Shown piece by piece: positions 8,808 through 19,100 of a stretch of 44,503 nucleotides of DNA (position 1 is the stretch's first letter; each line of letters begins with the position of its first letter). The notes beneath the pieces were generated by a model, which was given only the letters and a program-made list of their open reading frames with translations, was not told the DNA's origin and did not search any database. Both the position numbers and the translations under genes were made by a program. The DNA comes from Paracoccaceae bacterium (lineage in GTDB: Bacteria; Pseudomonadota; Alphaproteobacteria; Rhodobacterales; Rhodobacteraceae), in contig JAGWAS010000010.1 in the NCBI GenBank assembly GCA_021296235.1, positions 173,919 to 218,421 on the forward strand, given 5' to 3'.

Positions 8808-9461
8808 ATGACGGATTTCACCAAGCAGAGAATTGCAATGGTCGACAGCCAAATCAGGCCGTCTGATGTAACCAAGTATCCAATCATCAGTGCCATGTTG
8901 GAGATTCCGCTGGAGGATTTCGTTCCGGATTCATGTCGACAAATCGCCTATGCCGGAACGGACACGGCTCTTGCCGAACGGCGAGTTCTGCTTGATCGCC
9001 GGGTGCTTGCAAAGATGCTGAACGAACTCGACATCAGATCGGACGAATTCGTGCTCGATATCGGCAGCGGGATGGGCTATTCCGCGGCCGTGATTTCCCG
9101 TATGGCCGAAGGCGTTGTTGCGCTTGAGGAAGATGTCGGCATGGCCGAGATCGCCGAAGGCAATTTCACAAGATTTTCCGTGGACAATGCCGTGTCAATC
9201 ACCGGACCGCTCACGGAAGGAGCGCCCAAGCACGGGCCGTATGATGCCATAACCATTCAAGGCGGCGTAGAGGTGATACCGATGGCCATCATCCAGCAGT
9301 TGAAGGAAGGCGGCAAGATGGGATGCATATTTGCGGGTCGGCAGCCGGGTGAGTGTCGGGTGGGCATGCGTCGAGGGAACGGGATCGTGTGGAGGACCGT
9401 GTTCAATGCTGACGCCCCGGTCATTCCGGGTTACGAGAAGCAACAGGAGTTTGTGTTCTAG
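8808..9461 (+). CDS. Protein-L-isoaspartate O-methyltransferase family protein
   Basis: A 217-residue class I SAM-dependent methyltransferase of the Pcm family, which repairs isoaspartyl damage or, in the alphaproteobacterial subgroup, has an undefined substrate. Motif I is VLDIGSGMGYSAAVIS near 83-98, followed by the acidic loop VVALEED near 104 and the post-I strand YDAITIQGGVE. The N-terminus TKQRIAMVDSQIRPSDVTK is typical of the version encoded next to tolC. The ATG at 8808 gives the family's normal length; the frame is open upstream to 8655 but that extension is not conserved-looking. TolC begins 51 bases downstream with a GC-rich hairpin between them. Family firm, substrate uncertain. 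Confidence 0.88.
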   Translation: MTDFTKQRIAMVDSQIRPSDVTKYPIISAMLEIPLEDFVPDSCRQIAYAGTDTALAERRVLLDRRVLAKMLNELDIRSDEFVLDIGSGMGYSAAVISRMAEGVVALEEDVGMAEIAEGNFTRFSVDNAVSITGPLTEGAPKHGPYDAITIQGGVEVIPMAIIQQLKEGGKMGCIFAGRQPGECRVGMRRGNGIVWRTVFNADAPVIPGYEKQQEFVF

Positions 9462-9481
9462 CTGATCTGATTTTGGAACCG

Positions 9482-9496
9482 GGCCGGCTTCCGGCC
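9482..9496 (+). other. GC-rich hairpin between the PIMT gene and tolC
   Basis: GGCCGG (9482-9487), loop CTT, CCGGCC (9491-9496). No T-run follows, so it is not a standard terminator. It could stabilise an upstream mRNA end or attenuate read-through into tolC, whose ATG is at 9513. Confidence 0.35.
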
Positions 9497-9512
9497 TGGT
9501 AGGTTGGGGGTC

Positions 9513-10916
9513 ATGGTGAGAAGATTGTTTCCGAACGCGGTAGCGGCTGCGGTGTTGATTGCAATGCCCAGCCCTTCGGTCGGCGAGTCCCTTGCGGATG
9601 CGTTCATAGCCGCATACCGCAACAGTGCTTTGCTCGAAGCCTCGCGTGCACTGCTCAGGGCGGAGGACGAGTCGGTCGCCTCGGCGGTTGCAGCCTTGAG
9701 GCCAACTCTGTCAACGGCCGCGTCAATCACTGGTCGTTTGGCGCGTTCGCCGACTCAGATGGGTGCAATCAGGACGACTGACGGAAATGTCAGCACAGCA
9801 TTGAGTCTGACGGCCGAGTTGCTGGTTTCCGACGGTGGCGCAGGCAGGCTTGGCACAAGTGTGGCACGGGAAACCGTGCTTGCCACAAGGCAGACCCTGC
9901 TTGAGGTCGAGCAGGCTGTTCTGATGAGTGCAGCCACGGCATTCCATGACGTCATGCTGAGGGGCGAATTGCTGGAATTGGCGGAAAACGGTCTTCTGGT
10001 GTTTGAAACCCAGCTTGAGGCGGCAAAGGGACGGTTCGAACTTGGTGAGATAACGAAGACTGATGTCAGCTTGGTTGAAGCCCGGCTTGCTTCTGCCCGA
10101 AGTCAGGTTTTGCTGCGACGGGGCGAATTGGAGATTGCTCGGGAATCATACCGCCTTGCGACAGGTGTTTACCCGGGAGATCTTCTTCCCCCGCCACCTG
10201 CTCCTGAGGTTCCGAATTCGCTTGATCGTGCGCAGTCAATTGCCCGCCAGCTTCATCCCTCCATAGTCAGGGCACAGCACACGGTCGCAGCAGCGCAATT
10301 GGCGGTAAAGCAACTGGAGGTGCGACTTGTTCCACAGGTCTATCTGGGCGGAACCGTGGCGACGAACCGCGAATTCGGCGCATGGGAAAGAGGGACCGAT
10401 TCTGCGTCGGTATCGTTGACCGCGAGAATGCCGCTCTATCAGGGCGGAGCGTATGATTCTGCGAAGAGGCGGGGAATCGCAAACTTGGAGCGTGCGCGGT
10501 TTGAACTTGAGCAGGCGGCCAGACGGGTGGATCAGGAGGTCGCTTCGGCCTGGACCCGGCTGCAGATTGCAGAATCGTCAATAGAAGCCCGCGAGTTGCA
10601 GGTTGCCGCGACCGAGCTTGCTCTAAGGGGAATCAAGCAAGAAGCCGGCCTTGGCTTGCGCACGACCTTGGATGTCATTGATTCGGAACAGGATGTCTTG
10701 GCAGCAGTAAATGATCTGATTGCCGCAAAGAATGATCGGAATGTGGCGGTATACGGATTGCTTGTGTCGGTTGGATTGATGACCGTCAAACATCTGGGAT
10801 TGGGGATTCCGGTTTATGATCCGAACGAAAACCTGTCCCGGATTAGTTCGGCCCCGGCGGAGACTTGGCCGGCGACAACGGTTGAGCGCGCATTCAGAAG
10901 CCTCGGGATGAAGTGA
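9513..10916 (+). CDS. tolC: TolC family outer membrane efflux/secretion protein
   Basis: A 467-residue outer membrane factor that forms the trimeric channel for tripartite efflux pumps and type I secretion. It has a signal peptide with a short hydrophobic core (AVAAAVLIAM) and likely cleavage near VGES. Two long coiled-coil OEP repeats follow: the first around residues 20-210 (DAFIAAYRNSALLEASRALLRAEDE) and the second around 240-425 (SIARQLHPSIVRAQHTVAAAQ, then LRTTLDVIDSEQDVLAAVNDL). The TTG at 9504 also opens the frame, but ATG 9513 has a G-rich site directly before it and starts a proper signal peptide. It is paired with the PIMT-family gene, as in many alphaproteobacteria. No inner-membrane or periplasmic partner is adjacent. 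Confidence 0.9.
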   Translation: MVRRLFPNAVAAAVLIAMPSPSVGESLADAFIAAYRNSALLEASRALLRAEDESVASAVAALRPTLSTAASITGRLARSPTQMGAIRTTDGNVSTALSLTAELLVSDGGAGRLGTSVARETVLATRQTLLEVEQAVLMSAATAFHDVMLRGELLELAENGLLVFETQLEAAKGRFELGEITKTDVSLVEARLASARSQVLLRRGELEIARESYRLATGVYPGDLLPPPPAPEVPNSLDRAQSIARQLHPSIVRAQHTVAAAQLAVKQLEVRLVPQVYLGGTVATNREFGAWERGTDSASVSLTARMPLYQGGAYDSAKRRGIANLERARFELEQAARRVDQEVASAWTRLQIAESSIEARELQVAATELALRGIKQEAGLGLRTTLDVIDSEQDVLAAVNDLIAAKNDRNVAVYGLLVSVGLMTVKHLGLGIPVYDPNENLSRISSAPAETWPATTVERAFRSLGMK

Positions 10917-11031
10917 CGCCGCGGTTTTCTTCCATGCAGGTTGCAATACAATTCAGGGATGCGGGGACCTGCCATGGCCGATGATCTCCGGTCAACTGTC
11001 GAGGGTCGGGCCACAAACTGACGCGAACCAC

Positions 11032-13323
11032 CTACAGTGAGCTTGCTTCAGCCAGTTCACGCCACACTTTCTCGGAGGTGATTGGCATGTTGATCTCGCG
11101 AACGCCGAAGGCCCAAAGCGCATCCTGTACGGCATTGGCAGCTGCGGCCATGGCTCCAATTGTGCCTGCCTCTCCGCAACCCTTCATTCCGATGGGGTTG
11201 TTCAACGAAGGGGTGGGCTCGGAATGGAATTCAACAAACGGCATGTCGGATGCCCGCGGCATTGCATAGTCCATGAACGTTCCGGACAGCAGCTGACCTG
11301 AATCGTCAAACTCCGCGTGTTCGATGACAATCTGCCCGACGCCTTGGGCAACCCCGCCATGGACCTGCCCTTCCGCAAGCATTGGATTCATCAGGATTCC
11401 GAGATCGTCCACGACTGTGTACTTGTCGACGGAGAGAAGGCCCGTCTCCGGATCTATTTCGACTTCGCACACATGTGCACCATTCGGAAATGACTTTCCC
11501 GGAAGTTCGGTGGTGTGCTGCGTTACCAGAAGATCCTGTTGCCCCTTGCTCCTGGCGGCCTGTGCGGCGTCCATGATGCCAAGAAACTTGTTGGTGCCCT
11601 CCGCCTTGAAGATTCCATCGTCGAAACTGATGTTGGCGACATCCTCCTCAAGTTCCTCCGCGACAAATGGGATGAATTTTTCAATCATCCTGTCGGAAGT
11701 CCCGTTGATCGATACGCCTTGGGTGGTAACCGATCTGGATCCTCCGGTACCGCCGCCTTTCCGGACAAGGTCGCTGTCGCCCTGAACCAGCCTGACATTT
11801 TCAAATGGAATTCCGGTTCGCTCATGCAGGATCTGAGCATACACGGTCTCATGTCCCTGGCCGTTTGACTGCGTTCCGACATAAACGTTGACCATGCCGT
11901 CCTCGGTGAATTCAATCTTGGTGGTTTCAGACGGATCTCCCAAGATTGCCTCGATATAGTAGCAAAGCCCGAGGCCGCGCACTGCACCCCTTTGGGCACT
12001 CTCCGAGCGTCTCCGGGAAAAACCGTCAAAATCCGCCTCGATTTCGGCCCGGGCAAGCACCTTGGAAAACTCGCCGACATCAAAGGTCTCTGGGCCGAAA
12101 TTGTGGTAGGGAAACCTGTCGGGAGATATGAAATTGCGGCGACGAAATTCGGTCTGGCTGATGCCGAATTCCCGTGCGGCACGATCCATGAGACGCTCTA
12201 TCATGTAAATCGCCTCAGGGCGCCCGGCTCCGCGATAGGCATCAACCGGCGTAGTGTTGGTGTAGATGCCCTTGACCCGGAAAAACACCGATGGAATGTG
12301 GTAGGTTCCTGTTAACACCTTCTCGGACAACTCAGTTTGGATGAATTGCCCGTAACCCGAATTGTGCGCACCCAGATTGCTGTGCGTTACCACCCTGTAG
12401 GCGAGGAAACGTCCATCCCGGTCGAACGCGCCTTCAACCATCGAATGCAGGTCACGGCCTGCATTGTCGGTCAGCATTGCCTCTGACCTGGTTGACATCC
12501 AGCGAAGGGGCCGGCCCAGAAGTATGGCAACTTGGGCAATCGCAAAGTGCTCAGGATACGTGAATCCCTTCATTCCAAAGCCGCCGCCGACATCCGGGGT
12601 TGTTACTCGGATGTTTGCTTTGTCGATCCCAAGCAAGTCCGAAAGCTCGTCCTTGGCGCCCCATACGCCTTGCCCGTTGATCGCGACATGCAACCTTCCG
12701 TCCTTCCACTCGGCCTGACATCCCCTCGGCTCAAGCGAGTTTGCGATGATACGGTGATCGTCCACCCGCATTGAAACGACCTTTTCCGCCCCAGCAAAGA
12801 TCTCCTCAACTTCAGCTTCATCTCCGCGGAACCAGTCGAATGCCAGATTGTTGGTAGCCTCTCCGTGAATGTCGATTCCACCGGTCGCAACCGTCACGTG
12901 CGGTTCAAGCTCCTCTATGTCGAATTCGATCAGTTCAACTGCATCCTTCGCCTGATTCAGGGTGTCGGCCACCACCAGCGCCACCGGCTCACCAACGAAG
13001 CGGACCTTGTCATGAGCCAACACCGGCCGCATCGGCGCCGCAGCCGCGGTTCCGTCGGGCAATTCAAGAATGCTCGCGTTCATGCTGTTTCTCATGCCAG
13101 CGCCGATTAGATTCTCTGCGGTGAAGACTCCGCGGACACCTTCGGCCTTGCTGGCATCCTCCACACCGATGGAGAGAATCTTGCCATGCGCTACGGGCGA
13201 GAGGAGGAACTGGACGTAGAGCGCACCGTCAGGTGCGCTGTCGTCGATGTAATTCCCGATCCCCGCAAGAAACCTTGCATCCTCTTTTCGACTTACTGAT
13301 TGACTGACACCAAATTTCTTCAT
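11032..13323 (-). CDS. Xanthine dehydrogenase / CO dehydrogenase-type molybdopterin-binding large subunit
   Basis: A 763-residue catalytic subunit of the molybdenum hydroxylase family. The N-terminal part ([18 protein letters not shown]) and middle (GGGFGMK) bind the cofactor. The active-site loop is AYRGAGR at 362-368, the form II / BMS type, not AYxCSFR of true form I CO dehydrogenase, so its substrate is probably not CO. The Mo-facing glutamate is E718 in GCGEAGTIG. An upstream GTG would add 12 residues, but ATG 13323 has AAGGAA before it and the family start MKKFGVSQS. The FAD (medium) and 2Fe-2S (small) subunits normally encoded beside it are absent here. It is convergent with tolC and divergent from valS. 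The protein looks intact; its substrate and partners are unknown. Confidence 0.88.
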   Translation of the reverse strand: MKKFGVSQSVSRKEDARFLAGIGNYIDDSAPDGALYVQFLLSPVAHGKILSIGVEDASKAEGVRGVFTAENLIGAGMRNSMNASILELPDGTAAAAPMRPVLAHDKVRFVGEPVALVVADTLNQAKDAVELIEFDIEELEPHVTVATGGIDIHGEATNNLAFDWFRGDEAEVEEIFAGAEKVVSMRVDDHRIIANSLEPRGCQAEWKDGRLHVAINGQGVWGAKDELSDLLGIDKANIRVTTPDVGGGFGMKGFTYPEHFAIAQVAILLGRPLRWMSTRSEAMLTDNAGRDLHSMVEGAFDRDGRFLAYRVVTHSNLGAHNSGYGQFIQTELSEKVLTGTYHIPSVFFRVKGIYTNTTPVDAYRGAGRPEAIYMIERLMDRAAREFGISQTEFRRRNFISPDRFPYHNFGPETFDVGEFSKVLARAEIEADFDGFSRRRSESAQRGAVRGLGLCYYIEAILGDPSETTKIEFTEDGMVNVYVGTQSNGQGHETVYAQILHERTGIPFENVRLVQGDSDLVRKGGGTGGSRSVTTQGVSINGTSDRMIEKFIPFVAEELEEDVANISFDDGIFKAEGTNKFLGIMDAAQAARSKGQQDLLVTQHTTELPGKSFPNGAHVCEVEIDPETGLLSVDKYTVVDDLGILMNPMLAEGQVHGGVAQGVGQIVIEHAEFDDSGQLLSGTFMDYAMPRASDMPFVEFHSEPTPSLNNPIGMKGCGEAGTIGAMAAAANAVQDALWAFGVREINMPITSEKVWRELAEASSL

Positions 13324-13565
13324 TTCCGTTTCCTTGCGGGTTGCGAATCCAGATCTCAACTATCAGCGACCTCCAACCTCCGGTCGATGGTCGCTGCAGA
13401 TTCGGGACAGCAGCGCATCCGTTAATTCGGCAAGTCAATTCTGGCAACATCAATGTCGCCCGGAACAATAGCGAGCGGGTTGCCATTGACTGCTTCAATT
13501 TTGCGGTTGGTTCAAGTAATCGTCCGGGCCTCTTTTCAGGCGAACCCCAGAGGATCTTGAGGCGG

Positions 13566-16304
13566 ATGATTGACAAGCACTACGATCCGGCCACGGCAGA
13601 ACGTCGGATCTACAGAATGTGGGAGGAGGCGGATGCCTTTTCGGCCGGTGCAAATTCGCTGCCCGGTGCAGATCCCTACTGCATCATGATCCCGCCGCCG
13701 AACGTCACCGGCGTCCTGCATATGGGGCATGCATTCAACAATACGATTCAGGACATCCTGATCCGTTGGCGAAGAATGCAGGGAAGGGACGTTCTTTGGC
13801 AACCCGGTCAGGACCACGCCGGCATCGCAACTCAGATGGTTGTTGAACGTTCAATGGCGGATGGCGGCGAGTTGTCGCGCCAAGAAATCGGAAGGGAGAA
13901 ATTCCTCGAAAAGGTCTGGGAATGGAAAGGACAATCCGGCGGTGCAATCATAAGCCAATTGAAACGCTTGGGGGCGTCCTGCGACTGGAGTCGCAACCGG
14001 TTCACGATGGACAGTGGCTTTCACGATGCCGTCCTTGAGGTCTTCGTTCGGCTCTACGACAAGGGCATCATTTTTCGGGGCAAGCGGCTCGTCAACTGGG
14101 ATCCGCACTTTGAAACTGCGATTTCCGACATTGAGGTCGAGCAGGTCGAGACTGAAGGAAAGCTGTGGAGGTTGCGCTACCCGCTTGAAAATGGCGAAAG
14201 CTATCGGCATCCAATCGCATTCAATGATGCCGGAGAGGCAGTGGCTTGGGAAGACCGCGACCATCTTGTTGTGGCCACAACCCGACCGGAAACAATGCTT
14301 GGTGATACCGGCGTGGCCGTCAACCCTGCAGATGAACGCTACCTTCACCTGATCGGAAAGACGGTAAGGTTGCCACTTTCCGGTCGCTCAATTCCGATTG
14401 TTGCTGATCGGCATGCCGATCCCGAAAAGGGAACCGGTGCCGTCAAGATCACGCCTGCCCATGATTTCAACGACTGGGAAGTTGGCCTCAGGACCGGGCT
14501 GCGAGCGATCAACGTAATGTCGCCACGCGCCGAGATGGCGCTTGAGAACAATCCGGACTTTCTTGAGGGATGCGATGCATCTGATGAGGCAATGGCATTG
14601 CACGGTCTTGACCGCTACGAGGCAAGGGAGCGGATTGTTCAACTTGCAGGGGAACAGGGTTGGTTGGACGGTGTCAGCGACGACCGGCATGCGGTTCCGC
14701 ACGGGGACAGATCAAAGGTCGCAATCGAACCCTATTTGACGGATCAGTGGTTTGTCGATGCAGGTCAGATTGTTGAACCAGCGATTGATGCGATCAGGGA
14801 AGGCAGAACGCGAATTCATCCGGAGCAGTACGAAAACCTCTATCTGAGTTGGCTCCGCGACATCAAACCCTGGTGCATTTCCCGCCAACTGTGGTGGGGC
14901 CATCAGGTTCCGGTTTGGTATGACGTGGAGGGCAACGCCTACTGTGCTCCAACTGAGGATGAGGCGATCGCGAAGTCCGGGGGACGAGCTTTGACCAGGG
15001 ACCCGGATGTTCTCGACACTTGGTTTTCGTCCGGGATTTGGCCCATTGGCACGTTGGGTTGGCCCGAAGAGACGCCGGAGCTCAAACGGTATTTTCCGAC
15101 CGACGTGCTCGTAACCGGTTTTGACATCATCTTCTTTTGGGTTGCGCGAATGATGATGATGCAACTCGCAATAGTTGACCAAGTTCCTTTCCACACCGTC
15201 TATGTTCATGCATTGGTCAGGGACGAGCAGGGCCGGAAGATGTCGAAATCCCTTGGAAACGTCATTGATCCGATCGAACTGATCGACAAGTATGGCGCTG
15301 ATGCGGTTCGCTTCACCCTGGCGGCGATGGCTGCAATGGGCAGGGATCTCAGGCTTTCGGAAAACCGTGTCGCCGGTTACCGAAATTTCGGAACGAAACT
15401 GTGGAACGCTGCCCGATTCGCAAGGGTTAACCATTGTCGGCACGGAAGCGATTTTGAACCAAATTCTGTGTCGGGCACGGTCAATCGATGGATCGTGGCT
15501 GAGGTCGGTAATGTGCAAGAGGCCGTGGACGCTGCCCTTGAAGCATGCCGATTCAACGATGCGGCGGAAGCACTTTACGGATTTGTTTGGGGAAGCGTTT
15601 GCGATTGGTACTTGGAGTTCGCCAAGGAGCTATTGAATTCCGAGGACGGGGAAGTGATCGCCGAGACAAGGCAGAATGTGTCCTGGGTCATTGATCAATG
15701 CCTAATTCTTCTCCATCCGTTCATGCCATTCATAACCGAGGAGATTTGGGGCCATTCGGAGCGGTCCAACATGTTGGTGCATGAACGGTGGCCCCGCTAT
15801 CGGCAGCAGGATCCGATCGACCAGGATCCTGTCAGGGACACAAAACTGGTGATACGTCTCATTGAGGAGATCCGGTCGGCGAGGGCACTGATGCGGGTTC
15901 CCGCTGCAGCAAGGATCGGGATGCTTGAGCTTGATCTCAATGATGACCTGCGGGCGGCGGTTGACGGGCACACAGGCTTGATAGCGCGGTTGGGCAGAAT
16001 TGACTCCTTCGGGAGGGCGGATAAGGCACCTTCAGGCTCAGCAACGATCTCGATTGAAGGTGGCGTATTCTGCCTGCTCCTGGATCAGGTTGTGGATGTC
16101 GAAGCCGAAAGTTCACGTCTTGCAGCATCGTTGAGCAAGATCAGGAACGAAGCCGATGCTGTCCGAAAGAGGTTGGCCAATCCGGGATTTATCAACCGCG
16201 CACCGGAATCGGTCGTTGAGGAAAACCGTACCCGCCTTGTAAACTTCGAGACCAAGGAAAAGGTGTTCGCACAGGCGTTGGAGCGACTCAAGACCGGGGG
16301 TTGA
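13566..16304 (+). CDS. valS: Valine--tRNA ligase
   Basis: Charges tRNA-Val in the cytoplasm. A class I synthetase of 912 residues. The HIGH motif is HMGH at 52-55 within [13 protein letters not shown], and the KMSKS motif is complete at 558-562. The CP1 editing domain ([15 protein letters not shown], near 240) and the C-terminal coiled-coil tRNA arm ([21 protein letters not shown]) are present. The frame is open for 75 codons upstream, but ATG 13566 gives the expected N-terminus [19 protein letters not shown] and is preceded by GAGG. The stop lies two bases from the convergent aminotransferase stop, with no terminator between. In many alphaproteobacteria a PopZ/DUF2497 gene sits between tolC and valS; here the molybdo-subunit gene occupies that place. 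Confidence 0.97.
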   Translation: MIDKHYDPATAERRIYRMWEEADAFSAGANSLPGADPYCIMIPPPNVTGVLHMGHAFNNTIQDILIRWRRMQGRDVLWQPGQDHAGIATQMVVERSMADGGELSRQEIGREKFLEKVWEWKGQSGGAIISQLKRLGASCDWSRNRFTMDSGFHDAVLEVFVRLYDKGIIFRGKRLVNWDPHFETAISDIEVEQVETEGKLWRLRYPLENGESYRHPIAFNDAGEAVAWEDRDHLVVATTRPETMLGDTGVAVNPADERYLHLIGKTVRLPLSGRSIPIVADRHADPEKGTGAVKITPAHDFNDWEVGLRTGLRAINVMSPRAEMALENNPDFLEGCDASDEAMALHGLDRYEARERIVQLAGEQGWLDGVSDDRHAVPHGDRSKVAIEPYLTDQWFVDAGQIVEPAIDAIREGRTRIHPEQYENLYLSWLRDIKPWCISRQLWWGHQVPVWYDVEGNAYCAPTEDEAIAKSGGRALTRDPDVLDTWFSSGIWPIGTLGWPEETPELKRYFPTDVLVTGFDIIFFWVARMMMMQLAIVDQVPFHTVYVHALVRDEQGRKMSKSLGNVIDPIELIDKYGADAVRFTLAAMAAMGRDLRLSENRVAGYRNFGTKLWNAARFARVNHCRHGSDFEPNSVSGTVNRWIVAEVGNVQEAVDAALEACRFNDAAEALYGFVWGSVCDWYLEFAKELLNSEDGEVIAETRQNVSWVIDQCLILLHPFMPFITEEIWGHSERSNMLVHERWPRYRQQDPIDQDPVRDTKLVIRLIEEIRSARALMRVPAAARIGMLELDLNDDLRAAVDGHTGLIARLGRIDSFGRADKAPSGSATISIEGGVFCLLLDQVVDVEAESSRLAASLSKIRNEADAVRKRLANPGFINRAPESVVEENRTRLVNFETKEKVFAQALERLKTGG

Positions 16305-16306
16305 GT

Positions 16307-17527
16307 TCAATCACCTGCTGGCGGCTTTCCGAACTCGGAAGCGCAAACTTCGGCGGCGGCCTCCACGGCACCGCTTCCGCGCCGGTAGTCAATCGCTGCA
16401 AAGCCGGATTCAATTGACGCCAAAGCACCCAACACCATGTGCGGATTGAGATGACCCATGTGTCCAAGGCGGAAGCAGCCGGTTGAGTCGGGATCATCAG
16501 GGGTGTCCATTCCGAGTCCGATCCCAAGTGTCAGTCCCGCATTGTCCTCCGTCCAATTGCGCAGTTTTGTTCCGTGGGGTGGCCCGGCCCGGAAAGTGGT
16601 CACGGCATGACTGCGCGACTGGGGATCGGCAATGTTCGGCTCAAGTTGGCCTTCTGCTCCCCAGCGTTCAATCGCAGCCCAAATTGCGCGCGCCAGCACC
16701 TCGTGCCGGTGCCAAACGGCCTGCAATCCCTCGGCGAGGATCATGTTCAGCGCTTCACGAAGCCCGTAAAGGTGATGGGTCGGCGCGGTTCCGCAAAAGT
16801 AGAAATAGAATTCCTCCGGATTGATCCGCCTGTTCCAATCCCAGTAGGGTGTTCGCAGTGAGGCCCCCTCGCACGTATTTCGGGCCTTCTCGCTGAAAAA
16901 GACAAACCCGAGGCCCGGCGGGGTCATGAGGCCCTTTTGGCTTCCTGCAATCATGACGTCCACGCCCCAACCGTCCATCTTGAACTCCTCACAGGCCAGG
17001 CTGGCGATGCAATCGATCATAAGCAACGCAGGATGGTTGGCTGACCTGACGGCCTCAGACAGCAAGGCTATGTCATTTCGAACAGAGGTTGCGGTGTCGA
17101 CCTGAACGGCGAGGACTGCTTTGATGAGGTGTGACTTGTCACCTTTCAGTCGGTCATGAACAATGGAAGCGTCCGTGCCGGCGCGCATTCCAAAGTCAAT
17201 ATACTCAACATCCACACCGAGCCTTTCGGCAAATTCACCCCAACCCTTGGCAAATAGACCGGTCGACAAAACCAGTATGCGGTCACCGGGGTTGAGGGTG
17301 TTGGACAGCGAGGCTTCCCAGACGCCATGACCGTTGGCAATGTAGATTGTTGAATGAAAGACGGTCCCGGCAACTCTCTTCAGATCGTCGATAATTCCCT
17401 CGACCAACCCGACGATCTCTCCCGAATAGATGTTTGGTGACGCCCTGTGCATGGCTTGGAGCACCCGGTCCGGAACCACCGATGGTCCCGGAATCGCAAC
17501 GTAGTTCCTGCCTTGGTTCAAGTTCAT
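16307..17527 (-). CDS. PLP-dependent aminotransferase, serine/alanine--glyoxylate type
   Basis: A 406-residue class V (COG0075) aminotransferase that typically transfers the amino group of serine or alanine to glyoxylate; related enzymes use purine-catabolism substrates. N-terminal GPSVVPDRVLQAMHRASPNI, the cofactor pocket (YIANGHGVWEASL, MIDCIASLACEEF) and the Schiff-base lysine K198 in AGSQKGLMTPPG are all present, and the length is normal. It is the last gene of a minus-strand operon: its ATG directly follows the glycosyltransferase TGA. In one-carbon metabolism, serine--glyoxylate aminotransferase belongs to the serine cycle, which fits loosely with the upstream cyclo-ligase, but the exact amino donor cannot be read from sequence. 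Confidence 0.85.
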   Translation of the reverse strand: MNLNQGRNYVAIPGPSVVPDRVLQAMHRASPNIYSGEIVGLVEGIIDDLKRVAGTVFHSTIYIANGHGVWEASLSNTLNPGDRILVLSTGLFAKGWGEFAERLGVDVEYIDFGMRAGTDASIVHDRLKGDKSHLIKAVLAVQVDTATSVRNDIALLSEAVRSANHPALLMIDCIASLACEEFKMDGWGVDVMIAGSQKGLMTPPGLGFVFFSEKARNTCEGASLRTPYWDWNRRINPEEFYFYFCGTAPTHHLYGLREALNMILAEGLQAVWHRHEVLARAIWAAIERWGAEGQLEPNIADPQSRSHAVTTFRAGPPHGTKLRNWTEDNAGLTLGIGLGMDTPDDPDSTGCFRLGHMGHLNPHMVLGALASIESGFAAIDYRRGSGAVEAAAEVCASEFGKPPAGD

Positions 17528-18256
17528 TCACTGAATGCCCGTTGGGGGCCGCTTGGCCAACGAACTTTGCCGTTGGCGATAATAACTGCGGGCCAGTTGA
17601 TCAGGTGGGACGCCAATGAAGTATTTTGTTAGAATCATCAAGTTGCAAGCTCCGCGAACGAGCCAACCCTCTTCAAGGTAGCGGCGCGGGTCGGAAATTG
17701 CACGGCTGCGGAGCATCTTCAGTTTCCCCTTGAGTGCCCTTGCCATCTCGACATCCTCAAAGAGCTCAATTTCCCGATATCCGCCGATGCTGTCGTAGAG
17801 TTTCCGCGGGATCAACAAGCCTTGATCTCCATATGGGAGCCCAAACGCGACCGAACGCAGATTCGCCCACCCGGCGAACCAGGCCGCGGAGAGTCCTCCG
17901 GCGGAGAATCTAAGCTTGAAGTACGCCGCGTTCCCGGAATCATTCTGCATGTGGCGTTCAGCATCATCCACCCAGCCGTCCGAAAGAACAGTGTCGGCAT
18001 GTAGGAACAGCAGCCAGTCGCCACCAGCCACTCGGGCACCGGCGGCAAGCTGGCTGCCGCGCCCTCGTTTGCTGATGACAATTTCCGCGCCAAGTCTGCC
18101 GGCCAACTCGGAAGTGCCGTCACTGGAGCCGCAGTCCGAGATTATCAATTCGCGGATTAGACCGGATTGAACACCTTCGAACAGACTTGCAGACAGCTTG
18201 GAAAGGTCATCGGAGGAATTCAATGTTGGCACGATCACGGAAAGTGGAGCACGCAC
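17528..18256 (-). CDS. Family 2 glycosyltransferase, TIGR04283-like
   Basis: A 242-residue GT-A fold glycosyltransferase: LSVIVPTLNSSDDL at 5-18, ISDCGSSDGT at 39-48, KRGRGSQLAAGA at 63-74 and the acidic metal site FLHADTV at 85-90, then YGDQGLLIPRKLYDSIGGYREIELFEDVE. This pattern and length fit TIGR04283, named for a role in arsenosugar biosynthesis though many members have no proven function. The longest frame reaches 18427, but that part overlaps the ymdB-like gene. The GTG at 18256 is preceded by GGAGAGAG, begins right before the first strand and gives the usual length. It lies 13 bases after the ymdB-like stop and abuts the aminotransferase ATG. Its acceptor and donor are unknown. Confidence 0.82.
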   Translation of the reverse strand: MRAPLSVIVPTLNSSDDLSKLSASLFEGVQSGLIRELIISDCGSSDGTSELAGRLGAEIVISKRGRGSQLAAGARVAGGDWLLFLHADTVLSDGWVDDAERHMQNDSGNAAYFKLRFSAGGLSAAWFAGWANLRSVAFGLPYGDQGLLIPRKLYDSIGGYREIELFEDVEMARALKGKLKMLRSRAISDPRRYLEEGWLVRGACNLMILTKYFIGVPPDQLARSYYRQRQSSLAKRPPTGIQ

Positions 18257-18269
18257 GAACTCTCTCCGA

Positions 18270-19088
18270 TCATGTCCCGGGGAGGGCCGGAGTGATTGTC
18301 CCGCCAATGCGGACCGGCTCGACACTGCGGGCAAGTCCCGTGCGGTCATCGGACTCCACCAGAACGCCGCAAAGGGACGCTTCACCCACAGCGGGCTCAA
18401 AGCGTTTCCGGTGCATGCCGGTAACAAACCTGCTCAGCGGCTCGTCCTTGTTCACCCCGATTACTGAATCATAATTCCCGCACATGCCAACATCCGAAAT
18501 GTATGCCGTTCCACCGCTCATGATGGTGCAGTCGGCAGTCGGGACATGAGTGTGGGTTCCGGCGACCAGTGTCGCACGCCCGTTGCAGTGATGTCCCATT
18601 GCCATCTTTTCCGAGGTCGCCTCAGCGTGAAAATCGATAAGAATCGCATGCACACTGCCGCCCAACGGATGCGCCTCAAGGAGTTGATTTACGGCTTGGA
18701 ACGGGTCGTTGTAAGGTTGACCCATAAAGATCCGGCCCAGTGCCGCAATGACGAGTAGCTTTCGTTTCCGGCTGTCCTGAAAAATTCCGTAGCCCCTGCC
18801 GGGTGCGGCATGAGCAATGTTCATTGGTCGGAGCATTCTCGGTTCGGAGGAGATGCTTGAAATAAGCTCGCGTTGGTCAAAGGCGTGATCGCCAAGCGTC
18901 ATGCAGTCGATGCCCGCGGCAAACAGTGCGACGGCATGGTTCTTGGTTATGCCGCGTCCTTGGGTGGCATTTTCGCAGTTGGCAACCACGAGATCCAACC
19001 GGAGCTGACTGCGAAGTTTCGGAATGCCGGCAACGATCGCGTCGCGACCTGATCGACCGACCACATCGCCGAGGAAGAGTATACGCAT
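18270..19088 (-). CDS. YmdB-like metallophosphoesterase (TIGR00282 family)
   Basis: A 272-residue dinuclear-metal phosphodiesterase related to Bacillus YmdB, which hydrolyses 2',3'-cyclic nucleotides and affects RNA decay. Metal ligands are visible: D8 in LFLGDVVGR, E39-N40 in NCENATQGRG, GDHAFD near 66-71, DFHAEATSEK, and GTHTHVPTAD. It follows the 5-formyl-THF cyclo-ligase gene closely and is followed 13 bases later by the glycosyltransferase. ATG 19088 starts the conserved MRILFLGDV and has GGAG upstream; a start four codons earlier is possible but less typical. The cyclo-ligase/YmdB pairing is common in alphaproteobacteria. Confidence 0.9.
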   Translation of the reverse strand: MRILFLGDVVGRSGRDAIVAGIPKLRSQLRLDLVVANCENATQGRGITKNHAVALFAAGIDCMTLGDHAFDQRELISSISSEPRMLRPMNIAHAAPGRGYGIFQDSRKRKLLVIAALGRIFMGQPYNDPFQAVNQLLEAHPLGGSVHAILIDFHAEATSEKMAMGHHCNGRATLVAGTHTHVPTADCTIMSGGTAYISDVGMCGNYDSVIGVNKDEPLSRFVTGMHRKRFEPAVGEASLCGVLVESDDRTGLARSVEPVRIGGTITPALPGT

Positions 19089-19100
19089 GGAGGCTCCCAC

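Noticed and set aside
12464..12774. Plus-strand frames inside the molybdopterin subunit gene
   Set aside because: They are antisense shadows of a clearly coding gene with conserved motifs on the minus strand.
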